Source: Rhodobacterales bacterium
Lineage (GTDB): Bacteria; Pseudomonadota; Alphaproteobacteria; Rhodobacterales; Rhodobacteraceae
Length of the DNA: 64,000 bases
NCBI GenBank assembly: GCA_009993005.1
Contig: JAACUH010000062.1
Coordinates: 1-64,000, forward strand
Direction of reading: 5' to 3'
A program made the position numbers and the translations under genes. The notes under the pieces are model-generated. The model ran no database searches and had not been told where the DNA came from. It saw only the letters and a program-made list of their open reading frames with translations. Below are positions 27,961 to 37,814 of the stretch, in pieces (the first letter of the stretch is position 1; the number at the start of each line of letters is the position of its first letter).

Positions 27961-28776
27961 GTGCAGACGCTGAGCGACATGGCGGTGGCGGTGCTGGTCA
28001 CGGCCGATGGGCGGGCCAAGACCGCGCTGTCACGCGCCCATGCCGCCCGCTGGCAGGCCGCGCGCGCGGCGGGTGAGACGATCGCGCTGGGCGACACGCT
28101 GCCCCCCGCGCAGCCCGCACGGCCCGCGGCGCCAGTGCTCGTCGATCCGCGCGACGTGCCGCGCCGCAGGCCCGGCACCCCGGCCGGGCGCATCGCGCTC
28201 TTGCACGCGGTCGCGCATATCGAGCTCAACGCCGTCGATCTGCACTGGGACATCATCGCGCGGTTTGCGGGCACGCCACTGCCGCTGGGGTTCTTTGACG
28301 ACTGGGTCAAGGCGGCGGATGAAGAGTCAAAGCATTTCAACCTGATGTGCGACTGCCTCGAGGCGCAGGGCAGCCATTATGGCGCCCTGCCCGCCCATGC
28401 CGGCATGTGGCGCGCCGCCGAGGACACGGCGCATGACCTGCACGCGCGGCTCGCGGTGGTGCCGATGGTGCTCGAGGCGCGCGGGCTCGACGTGACGCCG
28501 GGGATGATCGAGATCTTCCGCGCGGCGGGCGATGCGCAGGCCATTGCCGCGCTCGAGACGATCTATGCCGAAGAGGTCCACCACGTCGCCTATGGGTCGA
28601 AATGGTTCAATTACCTGTGCGGCCGCGATGGACTTGACCCGACGCCGACCTTTCATGATCTGGTGCGGCGGCATTTCCACAGCAGTCTCAAACCGCCCTT
28701 CAACGCGGAAAAACGTGCCGAGGCCGGGCTGCCGCCCGATTTCTACTGGCCCCTGGCCACGTCCCACCCGGGCTGA
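27961..28776 (+). CDS. DUF455 ferritin-like protein
   Basis: Protein of 271 aa starting with GTG, five bases after bcp, so probably in the same transcript. Conserved acidic/histidine motifs of a ferritin-like diiron fold are visible: HAVAHIELNAVDLHWD, DDWVKAADEESKHF and IYAEEVHHVAYGSKWF. DUF455 members resemble tRNA-modifying MiaE and rubrerythrin-like proteins, but their activity is not established. The pairing with a peroxidase suggests a role in oxidative metabolism; this is inference. A CGGCAA/TTGCCG hairpin lies about 25 bases after the stop. Confidence 0.88.
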   Translation: MQTLSDMAVAVLVTADGRAKTALSRAHAARWQAARAAGETIALGDTLPPAQPARPAAPVLVDPRDVPRRRPGTPAGRIALLHAVAHIELNAVDLHWDIIARFAGTPLPLGFFDDWVKAADEESKHFNLMCDCLEAQGSHYGALPAHAGMWRAAEDTAHDLHARLAVVPMVLEARGLDVTPGMIEIFRAAGDAQAIAALETIYAEEVHHVAYGSKWFNYLCGRDGLDPTPTFHDLVRRHFHSSLKPPFNAEKRAEAGLPPDFYWPLATSHPG

Positions 28777-28992
28777 AACCGGCAGGGCATCGTCATTTTA
28801 TCGGCAATTTCTTGCCGGTTTGGCCGATTTGTCAGGGCGCGAGGTTAACGTCCGTTCATAAATGTTGCGGCTTTGGCCCGCGCTCAGTAACACGGTCGCG
28901 ACCGCAGGGCGCCGCGATGCTGGCCCCCTCACGAGAGCGCGGTTGCCCGGCCCCATGGCTCGGCCGCGCCACAAGAACAAAGGACCAGACGT

Positions 28993-30309
28993 TTGCGAAA
29001 CCGGATCTCCCTTGCCATTCACCAGGCTCTCGAACGCCGCTTTCCCGAAAAACGCCTCTTTCTGCGCTCTGACACCGAGACCCGCTTTATCCGGCTCAAG
29101 CCCGAAACGCAGCTTCTCGCCTGGACCGGAGGGGGTCTGCTGGTCGCCTGGACGATCATCGCGACCGCCATCCTGCTGATGGACAGCATCGGCGCGGGCA
29201 ATTTCCGCGCGCAGGCGCAGCGTGACAAGATGATCTACGAAGACCGGCTGAACGCCATTTCCGCCGAACGCGACCTGCGCGCCAACGAAGCCATCGCCGC
29301 GCAGCAGCGCTTCAGCGCCGCGCTGAACCAGATTTCCACGATGCAAAGCGAACTGCTCGCCTCCGAGGACCACCGCCGCGAGGTGGAAACCGGGCTCGAC
29401 GTCGTGCAGGCCACGCTGCGCCGGGTGATGGTCGAACGCGAGATGGCCCGCAACGAGGCTGAAACCCTGCTCGCCGCGATGGAAAACGGCGAAGGCCCGG
29501 CCGGCCTTGCCGCCACGGACGAGCTGTCGGGCACGCTCGACATTCTGGCCGACGCGCTGGCCGATACCGCCGAAGAACGCGACACCATCGCCGCCAATGC
29601 GGCATCGGCCATCGAACAGGCGGCGGAACTGCAGCTTGAACTGCGGCTGATGGAAGAGCGCAACGACGAGATCTTTCGCCATCTCGAAGAGGCGATGATG
29701 GTCTCGGTCGAACCGCTCGACCGGATGTTCCGCGCAGCGGGGCTGAACACCGACACACTGCTCGCGCAGGTGCGGCGCGGCTATTCGGGCACCGGCGGCC
29801 CGCTCACGCCGCTGAGCTTTTCCACCATGGGCGGCGGGCCGAACCCGGACGGGGAACGCGCCAATGCGATCCTCAATTCGATGGACCGCATCAACCTTTA
29901 CCGTATCGCCGCACAGCGCGCGCCCTTTGCCGTGCCAGTGCGCGATGCCTATCGCTTCACCTCGGGGTTTGGCACCCGCTGGGGCCGCCTGCACGCCGGA
30001 ACCGACTTTGCCGCGCCGATCGGCACACCGATCTATGCGACCGCCGATGGTGTGGTGACAGAGGCGGGCTGGCATTCGGGCTATGGCCGTCTGATCACCA
30101 TCCAGCACGAGTTCGGGATCGAAACGCGATACGCGCATTTGAACGCGATGCGGGTTTCGATCGGTCAAAGGGTCTCGCGCGGCGACCGGATCGGTGATAT
30201 GGGAAACTCAGGACGCTCGACCGGACCCCATCTTCATTATGAGATCCGCGTGGGCGGCACCCCCGTCAACCCCATGACTTACATAAGAGCTGGAACCGAT
30301 GTTTTCTAA
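28993..30309 (+). CDS. M23 family peptidoglycan endopeptidase with coiled coil
   Basis: Inner-membrane-anchored protein of 438 aa. A transmembrane helix lies at about 40-63, a long coiled coil at about 70-245, and a LytM/M23 domain at about 310-430. Zinc ligands are in H334-AGTD and the final H413-LH415. It starts with TTG, supported by AAAGGA nine bases upstream. The 3' end overlaps the bactofilin gene by 11 bases. Pairing of an M23 peptidase with a bactofilin is a known arrangement in cell-shape control, where the bactofilin scaffold positions the hydrolase. Confidence 0.93.
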   Translation: MRNRISLAIHQALERRFPEKRLFLRSDTETRFIRLKPETQLLAWTGGGLLVAWTIIATAILLMDSIGAGNFRAQAQRDKMIYEDRLNAISAERDLRANEAIAAQQRFSAALNQISTMQSELLASEDHRREVETGLDVVQATLRRVMVEREMARNEAETLLAAMENGEGPAGLAATDELSGTLDILADALADTAEERDTIAANAASAIEQAAELQLELRLMEERNDEIFRHLEEAMMVSVEPLDRMFRAAGLNTDTLLAQVRRGYSGTGGPLTPLSFSTMGGGPNPDGERANAILNSMDRINLYRIAAQRAPFAVPVRDAYRFTSGFGTRWGRLHAGTDFAAPIGTPIYATADGVVTEAGWHSGYGRLITIQHEFGIETRYAHLNAMRVSIGQRVSRGDRIGDMGNSGRSTGPHLHYEIRVGGTPVNPMTYIRAGTDVF

Positions 30310-30805
30310 GAGCAAGATCAACGAACCCGGCCCCAAGGCCAACGAAGCCCCCGCGGCACCATCGGCCAGCAGTCCGGTTCCCGGCGCGGCCCCGTCCTAT
30401 GCGGCCACGGCGCCCAAGCCCAAGCCGCCCGCCTCGATCCTCTCGGCGGACCTGCATATCAAGGGCAACGTCAAGACGACCGGCGATATCCAGATCGAAG
30501 GGCAGATCGAAGGCGACATCCGCGCGCATCTGCTCACTGTCGGCGAAGGCGCCACGGTCAAGGGCGAACTGGTCGCCGATGACGTGGTGATCAACGGCCG
30601 CATCGTCGGCCGCGTGCGTGGCCTCAAGGTGCGTCTGACCTCGACCGCCCGCGTCGAGGGCGACATCATCCACAAGACCATCGCGATCGAAAGCGGTGCG
30701 CATTTCGAAGGCTCGGTCCAGCGGCAGGATGACCCGCTGAACACCACGGGCGCGCAGAAAACCCTGCCCAAGCCGATGCCGCCCGCGGCTGACGGCACGG
30801 CCTGA
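30299..30805 (+). CDS. Bactofilin
   Basis: Polymer-forming cytoskeletal protein of 168 aa. A proline/alanine-rich N-terminal tail (1-45) precedes the beta-helical bactofilin core (about 46-145) with repeating segments such as ADLHIKGNVKTTGDIQIEGQ and VVINGRIVGRVRGLKV. A short C-terminal tail follows. Its start lies inside the M23 peptidase gene, which implies coupled translation and a shared task in shaping the wall. Confidence 0.94.
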   Translation: MFSKSKINEPGPKANEAPAAPSASSPVPGAAPSYAATAPKPKPPASILSADLHIKGNVKTTGDIQIEGQIEGDIRAHLLTVGEGATVKGELVADDVVINGRIVGRVRGLKVRLTSTARVEGDIIHKTIAIESGAHFEGSVQRQDDPLNTTGAQKTLPKPMPPAADGTA

Positions 30806-30830
30806 CCGCATCCGGACAACCGACCCTGGA

Positions 30831-30850
30831 ACGGGCGCCGCGGCGCCCGT
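30831..30850. terminator. Perfect 20-bp palindrome between bactofilin and DUF2189 genes
   Basis: ACGGGCGCCGCGGCGCCCGT is fully self-complementary and is followed by TT on the plus strand; on the minus strand it is followed by TCC. It probably serves as a shared terminator of these convergent genes, though the T tract is short. The repeat GGCTAGAGC occurs twice just after it (30865-30885). Confidence 0.6.
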
Positions 30851-30876
30851 TTGCATGTGTAGCGCGGCTAGAGCGG

Positions 30877-31659
30877 CTAGAGCGGATCGTAGAGCGCCCG
30901 GCGGTAGAGATGCCATGTGGCATGGCCCAGCACCGGCAGGACCACGAACAGACCCAGAAACCAGGGCACCAGCGCCACCAGCGTCAGCACCGCGATCACG
31001 ACGGCCCAGACCAGCATCACGACGACATTCTCGCGGACCACCGCGACGCTGAGAAGCATGGCGGTGACAAAGTCGATCTCCTTGTCCAGCAGCAAGGGCA
31101 GGCTCACCACGGTGAGCGCAAAGAGCAGAAAGGCCAGCACCGCGCCCACGGCCAGTTCGACCAGGATCATGCGCAGCCCGTCGCCGGACATGAAGGCGCC
31201 CCAGTCCTGCGTCAGGTTGGCCGTGTTCGACAGGCCCATGAAGAGCGCAAAGATCATATGCGCGAGAAAGGTCCAGAACAGGAAATAGATCACGATGATC
31301 GCGCCCAGCCAGGGCACCTGCCGGCCACGCTCGGCCCAGACGACGCCCAGGACCCCCGCCCAGTCGAGCGCCTGCCCCGCCTCGAGCCTGCGGCTGACCT
31401 CATAAAGCCCCACGGCGGCAAAGGGCGCCACCAGCGGAAACCCGAGCGAAGTGGCCAGTGTCCATGACACCGTCCCCGCGCCCAGCGTCACCAGCGCGAG
31501 GCCGCCCAGCACATAGACCGCACTGAAAAACAGGCCGTACTGCGGCGCGGCGCGGAAATCGCGCCAGCCGGCGCGCAGCACGATGCCCAGTTCGGACAGC
31601 GTGACCTGCCCGATCTCGGGGACCGGCGACGCCTCTGGCGCAGTCTGCGGGTCTGTCAT
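30877..31659 (-). CDS. DUF2189 integral membrane protein
   Basis: Protein of 260 aa with about six transmembrane helices. An N-terminal cytoplasmic segment contains the family pattern LGIVLRAGWRDFRAAPQYGLFFSAVYVL. Later segments such as FPLVAPFAAVGLYEVSRRLE are also family-typical. Function is unknown. It lies downstream of prfB on the same strand with 65 bases between, so it may be read through from it. Confidence 0.87.
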   Translation of the reverse strand: MTDPQTAPEASPVPEIGQVTLSELGIVLRAGWRDFRAAPQYGLFFSAVYVLGGLALVTLGAGTVSWTLATSLGFPLVAPFAAVGLYEVSRRLEAGQALDWAGVLGVVWAERGRQVPWLGAIIVIYFLFWTFLAHMIFALFMGLSNTANLTQDWGAFMSGDGLRMILVELAVGAVLAFLLFALTVVSLPLLLDKEIDFVTAMLLSVAVVRENVVVMLVWAVVIAVLTLVALVPWFLGLFVVLPVLGHATWHLYRRALYDPL

Positions 31660-31724
31660 GGGCGGCCTCCCTTGCGCCGATCATCACGCCGCGGCGCGAT
31701 CAGTCAAGCGTCTGGCGCGCCTTG

Positions 31725-32852
31725 CTACTCTTCGGCCATTGCCTCGGCCCGGCTCTTGCCGGCGACATCCTGCGCCAGTGTCGAGGCCATGAAGCCGTCA
31801 AGATCGCCATCGAGCACACCAGCGGTGTCCGAGGTCTCGTGCCCGGTGCGCAGATCCTTGACCATCTGATAGGGCTGCAGGACGTAGGACCGGATCTGGT
31901 TGCCCCAGCCGGCATCGCCCTTGCTTTCATGCGCGGCGTTGATGGCGGCGTTCCGCTTGTCGAGCTCCATCTGGTAGAGCCGCGATTTCAGCGCCTTCAT
32001 AGCGATGTCGCGGTTCTGGTGCTGCGACTTTTCCGAACTCGTGGTCACGATCCCGGTCGGCAGGTGGGTGATCCGCACGGCCGAGTCGGTGGTGTTGACG
32101 TGCTGCCCGCCCGCACCCGACGACCGGTAGGTGTCGATGCGGATGTCCTTGTCCTGCACTTCGATCTCGATGTTGTCATCGACCACCGGATAGACCCAGA
32201 CCGAACAAAACGACGTATGCCGCCGCGCCGCACTGTCATAGGGCGAGATGCGCACCAGCCGGTGCACGCCGCTTTCCGATTTCAGCCAGCCATAGGCGTT
32301 GTGGCCGCTGATCTTGTAGGCGGCGGATTTGATCCCGGCCTCTTCGCCGGCGCTTTCCGATTGCAACTCGACCGCATAGCCCTTCTTTTCGGCCCAGCGG
32401 ACATACATCCGCGCAAGCATGCTGGCCCAGTCGCAGCTCTCGGTGCCGCCGGCACCCGAGTTGATCTCGAGAAAGGTGTCGTTGCCATCCGCCTCTCCGT
32501 CGAGCAGCGCCTCGATCTCCTTGGCGGCAGAGCGTTCGCGCAGCGCCTTGAGCGCGCTCTCGGCCTCCTCGACGATATCCTCGTCGCCCTCGGCCTCGCC
32601 CATCTCGATCAATTCGACATTGTCCCGCAGGTCACGTTCGAGCGCGTCAATGTCGCCGATCTTGTCCAGCAGCACCTGCCGGTCGCGCATCAGCTTTTGC
32701 GCGGCCTCGGGATTGTCCCACAGCGTCGGATCCTCGACGCGGGCGTTGAACTCTTCGAGCCGGTAGCGGGCTGTTTCGCGGTCCATCCGCTGGCCGATCA
32801 GCCGGATGGATTTCTCGATGGCGGCGATGGTGATCTGCGTCTCGTTGCGCAT
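31725..32852 (-). CDS. prfB: Peptide chain release factor 2
   Basis: Release factor of 375 aa for UGA/UAA stop codons. The GGQ motif that enters the peptidyl transferase centre is at 248-250. The codon-recognition loop reads [13 protein letters not shown], with SPY at the place of the SPF tripeptide of E. coli. The frame is continuous, without the programmed +1 shift and early TGA found in many bacteria. It lies downstream of mrcA (79 bases) on the same strand. Confidence 0.96.
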   Translation of the reverse strand: MRNETQITIAAIEKSIRLIGQRMDRETARYRLEEFNARVEDPTLWDNPEAAQKLMRDRQVLLDKIGDIDALERDLRDNVELIEMGEAEGDEDIVEEAESALKALRERSAAKEIEALLDGEADGNDTFLEINSGAGGTESCDWASMLARMYVRWAEKKGYAVELQSESAGEEAGIKSAAYKISGHNAYGWLKSESGVHRLVRISPYDSAARRHTSFCSVWVYPVVDDNIEIEVQDKDIRIDTYRSSGAGGQHVNTTDSAVRITHLPTGIVTTSSEKSQHQNRDIAMKALKSRLYQMELDKRNAAINAAHESKGDAGWGNQIRSYVLQPYQMVKDLRTGHETSDTAGVLDGDLDGFMASTLAQDVAGKSRAEAMAEE

Positions 32853-32931
32853 TGTCTTGTCCCGGCTGGATGTTGCCCGTGGTCATAGCCCGCAGCAACC
32901 GCAGGGGCAAGCCGACGACCGGGCGCGGTTG

Positions 32932-35445
32932 TCAGTAAAGCCCGCCTGACGACAGCGAGCCAAAGGTCGCCTTGGGGCCGACGGTGGCGGTGTCGCCGGT
33001 GGCGGTGGTGACGTTGCGCGACGCGGCGCGCACCTCGTCAAAGAGCGGCAGGTCGCCCGCCATGGCAAAGCCGCCGTCAAAGGTGATGCCGAACACCGGC
33101 TCTTCGCCATCGCGGAAGCATTCAGCCACGACATTCTCGCCGCTCGCGTCATCCGGCAGGCGGGCGCCGGAAAAGCGGTCGATCCTGATAAAGCGGCAGC
33201 CCTCTGGCACGCGGAAGGCCGAGCCGCCATATTCGCGGATCGCCTCGCGCATGAATTCCTGGAACACCGGCGCACAGACACCGCCGCCCGACGCCCCGCC
33301 CATCGAGCGCGGCGTGTCATAGCCGATGTAGCAGCCGGCCGCGATATTGGACGAATAGCCGATGAACCACACGTCCTTGGCGTCGTTCGTCGTGCCGGTC
33401 TTGCCGGCAATCGGCACCGACAGGTTGACGCCGCGCCCGGTGCCGCGCTGCACCACACCTTCGAGCATCGAGGTGAGCTGATAGGCCGTGACCTCGTTCA
33501 TGATGCGGTTGCGGTTCGAGTTGACATGCGGCGCCGCGCCGGCGGCGAGGATCATGCTGTCGCAATCGGTGCAGAACCGCTGGTCATGACGATAGACGGT
33601 GTTGCCGTAACGGTCCTGCACCCGGTCCACCAGCGTGGGTTCCACCCGTTCGCCGCCATTGGCGAACATCGCATAGGCGGCCACCATCTTGTAGAGCGTC
33701 GTTTCCTCGGACCCCAGCGAGGCGGCGAGCACCTGGTTCATCCGGTCATAGACGCCGAACCGTTCGGCATATTCGGCCACGACATCCATGCCGACCTCTT
33801 GCGCGAGGCGGATGGTCATCAGGTTGCGCGACTGTTCGATCCCGGTGCGCAGGGGCGTGGGCCCATAGAACTGATTGGACGCGTTCTGCGGCCGCCAGAT
33901 GCCCTGCGGCGTGTTGATCTCGATCGGCGCGTCCACCACGATCGTGGCGGGCGAATAGCCGCTGTCGAGGGCCGCGGCATAGACAAAGGGCTTGAACGCC
34001 GATCCCGGCTGCCGGCGCGCCTGCGTGGCGCGGTTGAACACCGAATGCTGGTAGCTGAAGCCGCCCTGCATGGCCAGCACGCGGCCCGTGTTCACGTCCA
34101 TCGCCATGAAGCCGCCCTGCACCTCGGGCACCTGCCGCAAGGTCCAGCGGATGAAGGACCCGTCGGCATCGGCCGTCATGCGGCGCACATGGACCACCTG
34201 ACCGGGAGCAAAGGTTTCGGTGAAACTGCCCCGCGCCCAGTCAAAATCACTTCGCGGCACGACCTGGGGCTCGGCCTCGGTCTCGTCCACGCCCTCGATG
34301 CCGAGGCGCAACCGGTTCTCTCCGACCTCAAGCACCACGGCCGGAAACCATTGGCTTTCCAGAGAAATGTCGCGCGCGACACCGACCCCGGCCAGCGCCG
34401 CGCGCCAGGCCGCCTCGTCGTCCAGCGTTTCGACCGGGATGGTCAGGCCGGTGCCGCGCCAGCGCCCCAGCCTGCGGTCGAACTGTTCCAGCGCGCGTTG
34501 CAGCGCGTGGGCGGCGGTGATCTGCAGATCGCGGTCCACCGTCGCTCGGATCGACAGGCCGCCGGAAAAGAACTCTTCCTCGCCAAAGTTGACGCTCAGT
34601 TGCCGCCGGATCTCGTCGGTGAAATAGTCGCGCGGCGGCAGCGCCGAGCGGAACCCTTCGATCTCTCCGCCTTGCACGGTGCGCAGCGGCGCAGCCGTTT
34701 CGGACTCAAAGGTGGCGCGGTCGATATAGCCGTTCTCGAACATCTCGCGCAGCGTGTTGTTGCGCCAGAAGATCGCCACATCGCGGTTGCGCACCGGGTG
34801 GCGGTTGTTGGGCGATTTGGGCAGCGAGGCGAGATAGGCGGCCTCTCCCGCCGTCAGGTCCGACAGCGGCTTGTTGAAATAGGTCTGCGCCGCGGCGGCC
34901 ACGCCATAGGAATTCTGCCCGAGAAAGATCTCGTTGAGGTAAAGCTCGAGGATGCGCTCCTTGTCCATCACCTCTTCGATCCGCACGGCGAGCAGGATCT
35001 CGCGGATCTTGCGTTCGGCCGAGCGCGACCCGTCAAGCAGGAAATTCTTCATCACCTGCTGCGTGATGGTCGAGGCGCCGCGCAGGTTCTCGCCGCGCGA
35101 GAGCACCGCGTCGCGGATGGCAGCGCCCATGCCCATCACGTCAAAGCCGTTGTGTTCGTAGAAATTCTTGTCCTCGGCCGAGATGAAGGCGTGCTTGACC
35201 AGTTGCGGGATATCCTCGGCCGGCACGAAGAGGCGCCGTTCGGTGGCGAATTCGTCGATGATCTGGCCTTCGGCCGAATAGATGCGGCTGATGGTGTTGG
35301 GCGTGTATTGCGACAGGACCTCATAGCTGGGCAGGTCGCGGCCATACATGTAGATCACACCGCCCACGGTGAGGCCGGCCATCGTGAGGACAAGGGTCAG
35401 CATCGAAAAGATGCCGCCAAAGAAGGACATGACAAAGCGTAGCAC
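32932..35445 (-). CDS. mrcA: Penicillin-binding protein 1A (class A)
   Basis: Bifunctional peptidoglycan synthase of 837 aa. A short cytoplasmic N terminus and one transmembrane helix (about 10-33) precede the glycosyltransferase domain with EDKNFYEHNG and GASTITQQVMKNFLL. The transpeptidase domain has the catalytic serine in RRQPGSAFKPF, the SxN motif in EQSRNLM and the KTG motif in IAGKTGTTNDAKD. An OB-like insertion lies between. The length is typical. Gene order amidase-mrcA-prfB on one strand is shared with related species as I recall. Confidence 0.96.
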   Translation of the reverse strand: MLRFVMSFFGGIFSMLTLVLTMAGLTVGGVIYMYGRDLPSYEVLSQYTPNTISRIYSAEGQIIDEFATERRLFVPAEDIPQLVKHAFISAEDKNFYEHNGFDVMGMGAAIRDAVLSRGENLRGASTITQQVMKNFLLDGSRSAERKIREILLAVRIEEVMDKERILELYLNEIFLGQNSYGVAAAAQTYFNKPLSDLTAGEAAYLASLPKSPNNRHPVRNRDVAIFWRNNTLREMFENGYIDRATFESETAAPLRTVQGGEIEGFRSALPPRDYFTDEIRRQLSVNFGEEEFFSGGLSIRATVDRDLQITAAHALQRALEQFDRRLGRWRGTGLTIPVETLDDEAAWRAALAGVGVARDISLESQWFPAVVLEVGENRLRLGIEGVDETEAEPQVVPRSDFDWARGSFTETFAPGQVVHVRRMTADADGSFIRWTLRQVPEVQGGFMAMDVNTGRVLAMQGGFSYQHSVFNRATQARRQPGSAFKPFVYAAALDSGYSPATIVVDAPIEINTPQGIWRPQNASNQFYGPTPLRTGIEQSRNLMTIRLAQEVGMDVVAEYAERFGVYDRMNQVLAASLGSEETTLYKMVAAYAMFANGGERVEPTLVDRVQDRYGNTVYRHDQRFCTDCDSMILAAGAAPHVNSNRNRIMNEVTAYQLTSMLEGVVQRGTGRGVNLSVPIAGKTGTTNDAKDVWFIGYSSNIAAGCYIGYDTPRSMGGASGGGVCAPVFQEFMREAIREYGGSAFRVPEGCRFIRIDRFSGARLPDDASGENVVAECFRDGEEPVFGITFDGGFAMAGDLPLFDEVRAASRNVTTATGDTATVGPKATFGSLSSGGLY

Positions 35446-35552
35446 GGCGGCGCGGGTTCCTCGACAGAGCCTCTATATAGGCATGAACGCGGGCAGGGTC
35501 AAAAGCCGATCCGCGCCTTTCGGCACGAAAGCGCCGGGTTCGGCGGACAGGA

Positions 35553-36830
35553 TTACTGGCGCACCAATGCGGCGCGCGCGGCCTCGTCGGCCGCCCAGCG
35601 TTGCAGCGCCAGCACGATGCCCGCGACCAGCGGCGCGCGGCCCTCGGGGGTGGCGAGTGCGGCGCGGTCGCGCTCGCTCGACAGGAAACCGACCTCGACC
35701 AGCACCGATGGGAAATCGGCGGCATTGAGCACGGCCAGCGGACCTTCGCGGCGCGGCCGGGAGTTGAGCCGCGCGCCGCTGTCGCGCAGGCCCGCCACCA
35801 GCGCATCGGCCAACCGCGCGCCCTGCGGGCCGGTCTCGAGCCGGGCCATGTCCATCAGGATCATCGCCACGGTGTCGTCCTGCCCGCTCAGGTCCACGCC
35901 CGCCAGAAGATCGCCCCGGTCATGGCGTTCGGCCATCCGCGCGCTGGCCTGATCGACCGCCTCGGCCGAGAGCGTATAGACCGAGGCGCCAGAGGCCTGA
36001 TCGGCCTCAAGTGCGTCGGCGTGCAGCGAGACCAGCACATCCGCCCCCGCGGCGCGGGCCAGCGTCATGCGGTCGGCCAGCGGCACAAAGATGTCGGCCT
36101 GCCGCGTGAGCACCGGGCGGATGCCATCCAGACGCCCCAGCGCCTCGGCCACCTCCTGCGCCAGTTGCAGCATCACCTGCGCCTCGACCATGCCGTCGCG
36201 TTCGGCGCCGGGGTCGATGCCGCCATGGCCGGGGTCGATCACCACGACCAGCGGCCCGTCCTCGGCAGGTGGCGGCGCGGGCAGGGTCACGTCGAGCGCG
36301 GCCAGCATGTCCCAGCCGGCATCGGGCGGCGCGCCGGCGGCGGCGGCATGGGCTTCGGCGGTGGCCGGCCGCAGCACGACATGCAGCGTCGCGGTGCCGG
36401 TCACCTTGTCCACCGCCATCCCGGCCGCATCCAGCAGCATCGGCCCGGCCAGATCGACCACCATCCGCGACCAGCCCGGCCGCAGCACGCCAAAGCGCAG
36501 GTCGGTCGCGCCATCGGCGTTCAGCATCGCGGCCCGCGTCGCGCCGCGCCAGTCCACCTCGCGGAAATCGATCACCAGCCGGCGCGGATCGTCGAGGGTA
36601 AAGGCCCGGTAGGGCACCGGCTGGCTGAGGTAGAGCGTGAGGTCGAGCCTGCCCTGCGGCCCGTCACGCAACTGGCTCTGCGCCACGTCGAGCCGGGCCA
36701 ACCCGGTAAAGTCCTGCGCCAGCGCCGGCCGCGGCGCGACCAGCAGCAACGCAAGCACAAGCAGCGCGTGGCCGATCACGAATTGGCGAACACCCCGTCG
36801 CCCCCCGGCCCTTTGCCTTGCGCCCTGCAT
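35553..36830 (-). CDS. amiC: N-acetylmuramoyl-L-alanine amidase (AmiC type)
   Basis: Periplasmic amidase of 425 aa that cleaves the stem peptide from muramic acid during cell separation. The signal peptide (1-39) has two arginines before the hydrophobic core (RRGVRQFV) and may use the Tat system like E. coli AmiC. An AMIN domain (about 42-150) for septal targeting is followed by the Amidase_3 domain (about 193-415) with zinc ligands in DPGHGG (H202), E216 and SLHADA, and the catalytic glutamate in LVEVGF. It precedes mrcA on the same strand. Confidence 0.94.
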   Translation of the reverse strand: MQGARQRAGGRRGVRQFVIGHALLVLALLLVAPRPALAQDFTGLARLDVAQSQLRDGPQGRLDLTLYLSQPVPYRAFTLDDPRRLVIDFREVDWRGATRAAMLNADGATDLRFGVLRPGWSRMVVDLAGPMLLDAAGMAVDKVTGTATLHVVLRPATAEAHAAAAGAPPDAGWDMLAALDVTLPAPPPAEDGPLVVVIDPGHGGIDPGAERDGMVEAQVMLQLAQEVAEALGRLDGIRPVLTRQADIFVPLADRMTLARAAGADVLVSLHADALEADQASGASVYTLSAEAVDQASARMAERHDRGDLLAGVDLSGQDDTVAMILMDMARLETGPQGARLADALVAGLRDSGARLNSRPRREGPLAVLNAADFPSVLVEVGFLSSERDRAALATPEGRAPLVAGIVLALQRWAADEAARAALVRQ

Positions 36831-36990
36831 CGCCTGCCACCCTCTGTTTTGCAGATGTTTGACCCCGACACGGCGCGCAGGTCAATGCACAGTTGGCGGC
36901 CGCATGACACAGGGCCGGTGCGGCATGCCTCTTGGCAGGGGCGGCCGAATATGGTCATTAGCGATTGCATTCGCCCCGTGGAGAGACCCG

Positions 36991-37746
36991 ATGACCCTGC
37001 GTTACGCCCTGCCCCTGATGCTCTCGCTCGCCGGTTTCGTGACGGGGCCTGCCGCGGCGCTCGACCTCGCGGCGATGTCCGAGGCGGAACGCGCGGCGTT
37101 TCGGGCCGAGGTGCGGGCCTATCTGCTCGACAACCCCGAGGTGCTGATGGAAGCGATTGCCGTGCTCGAGGACCGCCAGCGCGGGGCCGAGGCGGTGGCC
37201 GATCAGGCGATGGTGCAGGCGAATGCAGGCGCGCTGTTCGACGATGGGTTCTCCTGGGTCGGCGGCAACCCCGAGGGCGACATCACCATGGTCGAATTCA
37301 TGGATTACCGCTGCAGCTATTGCAAACGCGCCTTTCCCGAGGTCGAGGACCTGCTGTCCGCTGATGGCAACATCCGCTTTGTCGTCAAGGAGTTGCCAAT
37401 CCTTGGCCCGCAGTCTGTGATGGCCGCGCAATTTGCCGTCGCGGTGCAGCAGTTGCATGGAGAGCAGGCCTACAAGGGCGTGCATGACGCGCTGATGCAG
37501 TTGCAAGGCGAGATCAATGCGCAAAGCCTTGGCCGGATGGCCAACGGCTTTGGCCTCGATGCGGCGCCGATCATGGCGCGGATGGAGGGGCCCGAGGTCG
37601 CCGCCGTGCTCGAGGCGAACCGGGCACTGGCACAGATGCTGCAGATCAGCGGCACGCCCACCTTTGTGATCGAGGACCAGATGGTGCGCGGCTATGTGCC
37701 GCTCGCGCAGATGGAGCTGATCGTGGCGGACCTGCGGGGGCAATAG
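36991..37746 (+). CDS. DsbA-family thiol-disulfide oxidoreductase
   Basis: Exported protein of 251 aa. A signal peptide ends at about residue 23 (GPAAA). A helical N-terminal region (28-80) resembling the extension of ScsC-like proteins precedes the thioredoxin fold with active site C108-S-Y-C111 and the cis-proline segment SGTPTFVI. It probably oxidises or isomerises disulfides in the periplasm. The ATG has GTGGAGAG upstream. It is divergent from amiC (160-base region with no clear operator) and convergent with ispG. Confidence 0.92.
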   Translation: MTLRYALPLMLSLAGFVTGPAAALDLAAMSEAERAAFRAEVRAYLLDNPEVLMEAIAVLEDRQRGAEAVADQAMVQANAGALFDDGFSWVGGNPEGDITMVEFMDYRCSYCKRAFPEVEDLLSADGNIRFVVKELPILGPQSVMAAQFAVAVQQLHGEQAYKGVHDALMQLQGEINAQSLGRMANGFGLDAAPIMARMEGPEVAAVLEANRALAQMLQISGTPTFVIEDQMVRGYVPLAQMELIVADLRGQ

Positions 37747-37780
37747 CCCCGGCTGCAGCGCGGGATGGCGCTGTCGCATG

Positions 37781-37801
37781 GATATTTATGGCCAAAAGAT
37801 G
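37781..37801. repeat. Copy of the dispersed GATATTT-GGCCAAAAGATG repeat
   Basis: GATATTTATGGCCAAAAGATG lies between the convergent dsbA-like and ispG genes. It is the reverse-oriented form of the repeat at 8897 and 45247 and closely matches 51470-51489. Confidence 0.65.
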
Positions 37802-37814
37802 TGAGGTGCCGGCC

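Noticed and set aside
31725-32852. Programmed +1 frameshift in prfB
   Set aside because: The release factor 2 frame is continuous from its ATG with no early in-frame TGA, as is usual in alphaproteobacteria.
33526-35442. A 638-codon plus-strand open frame opposite mrcA
   Set aside because: Shadow of the penicillin-binding protein gene, which has intact SxxK, SxN and KTG motifs on the other strand.
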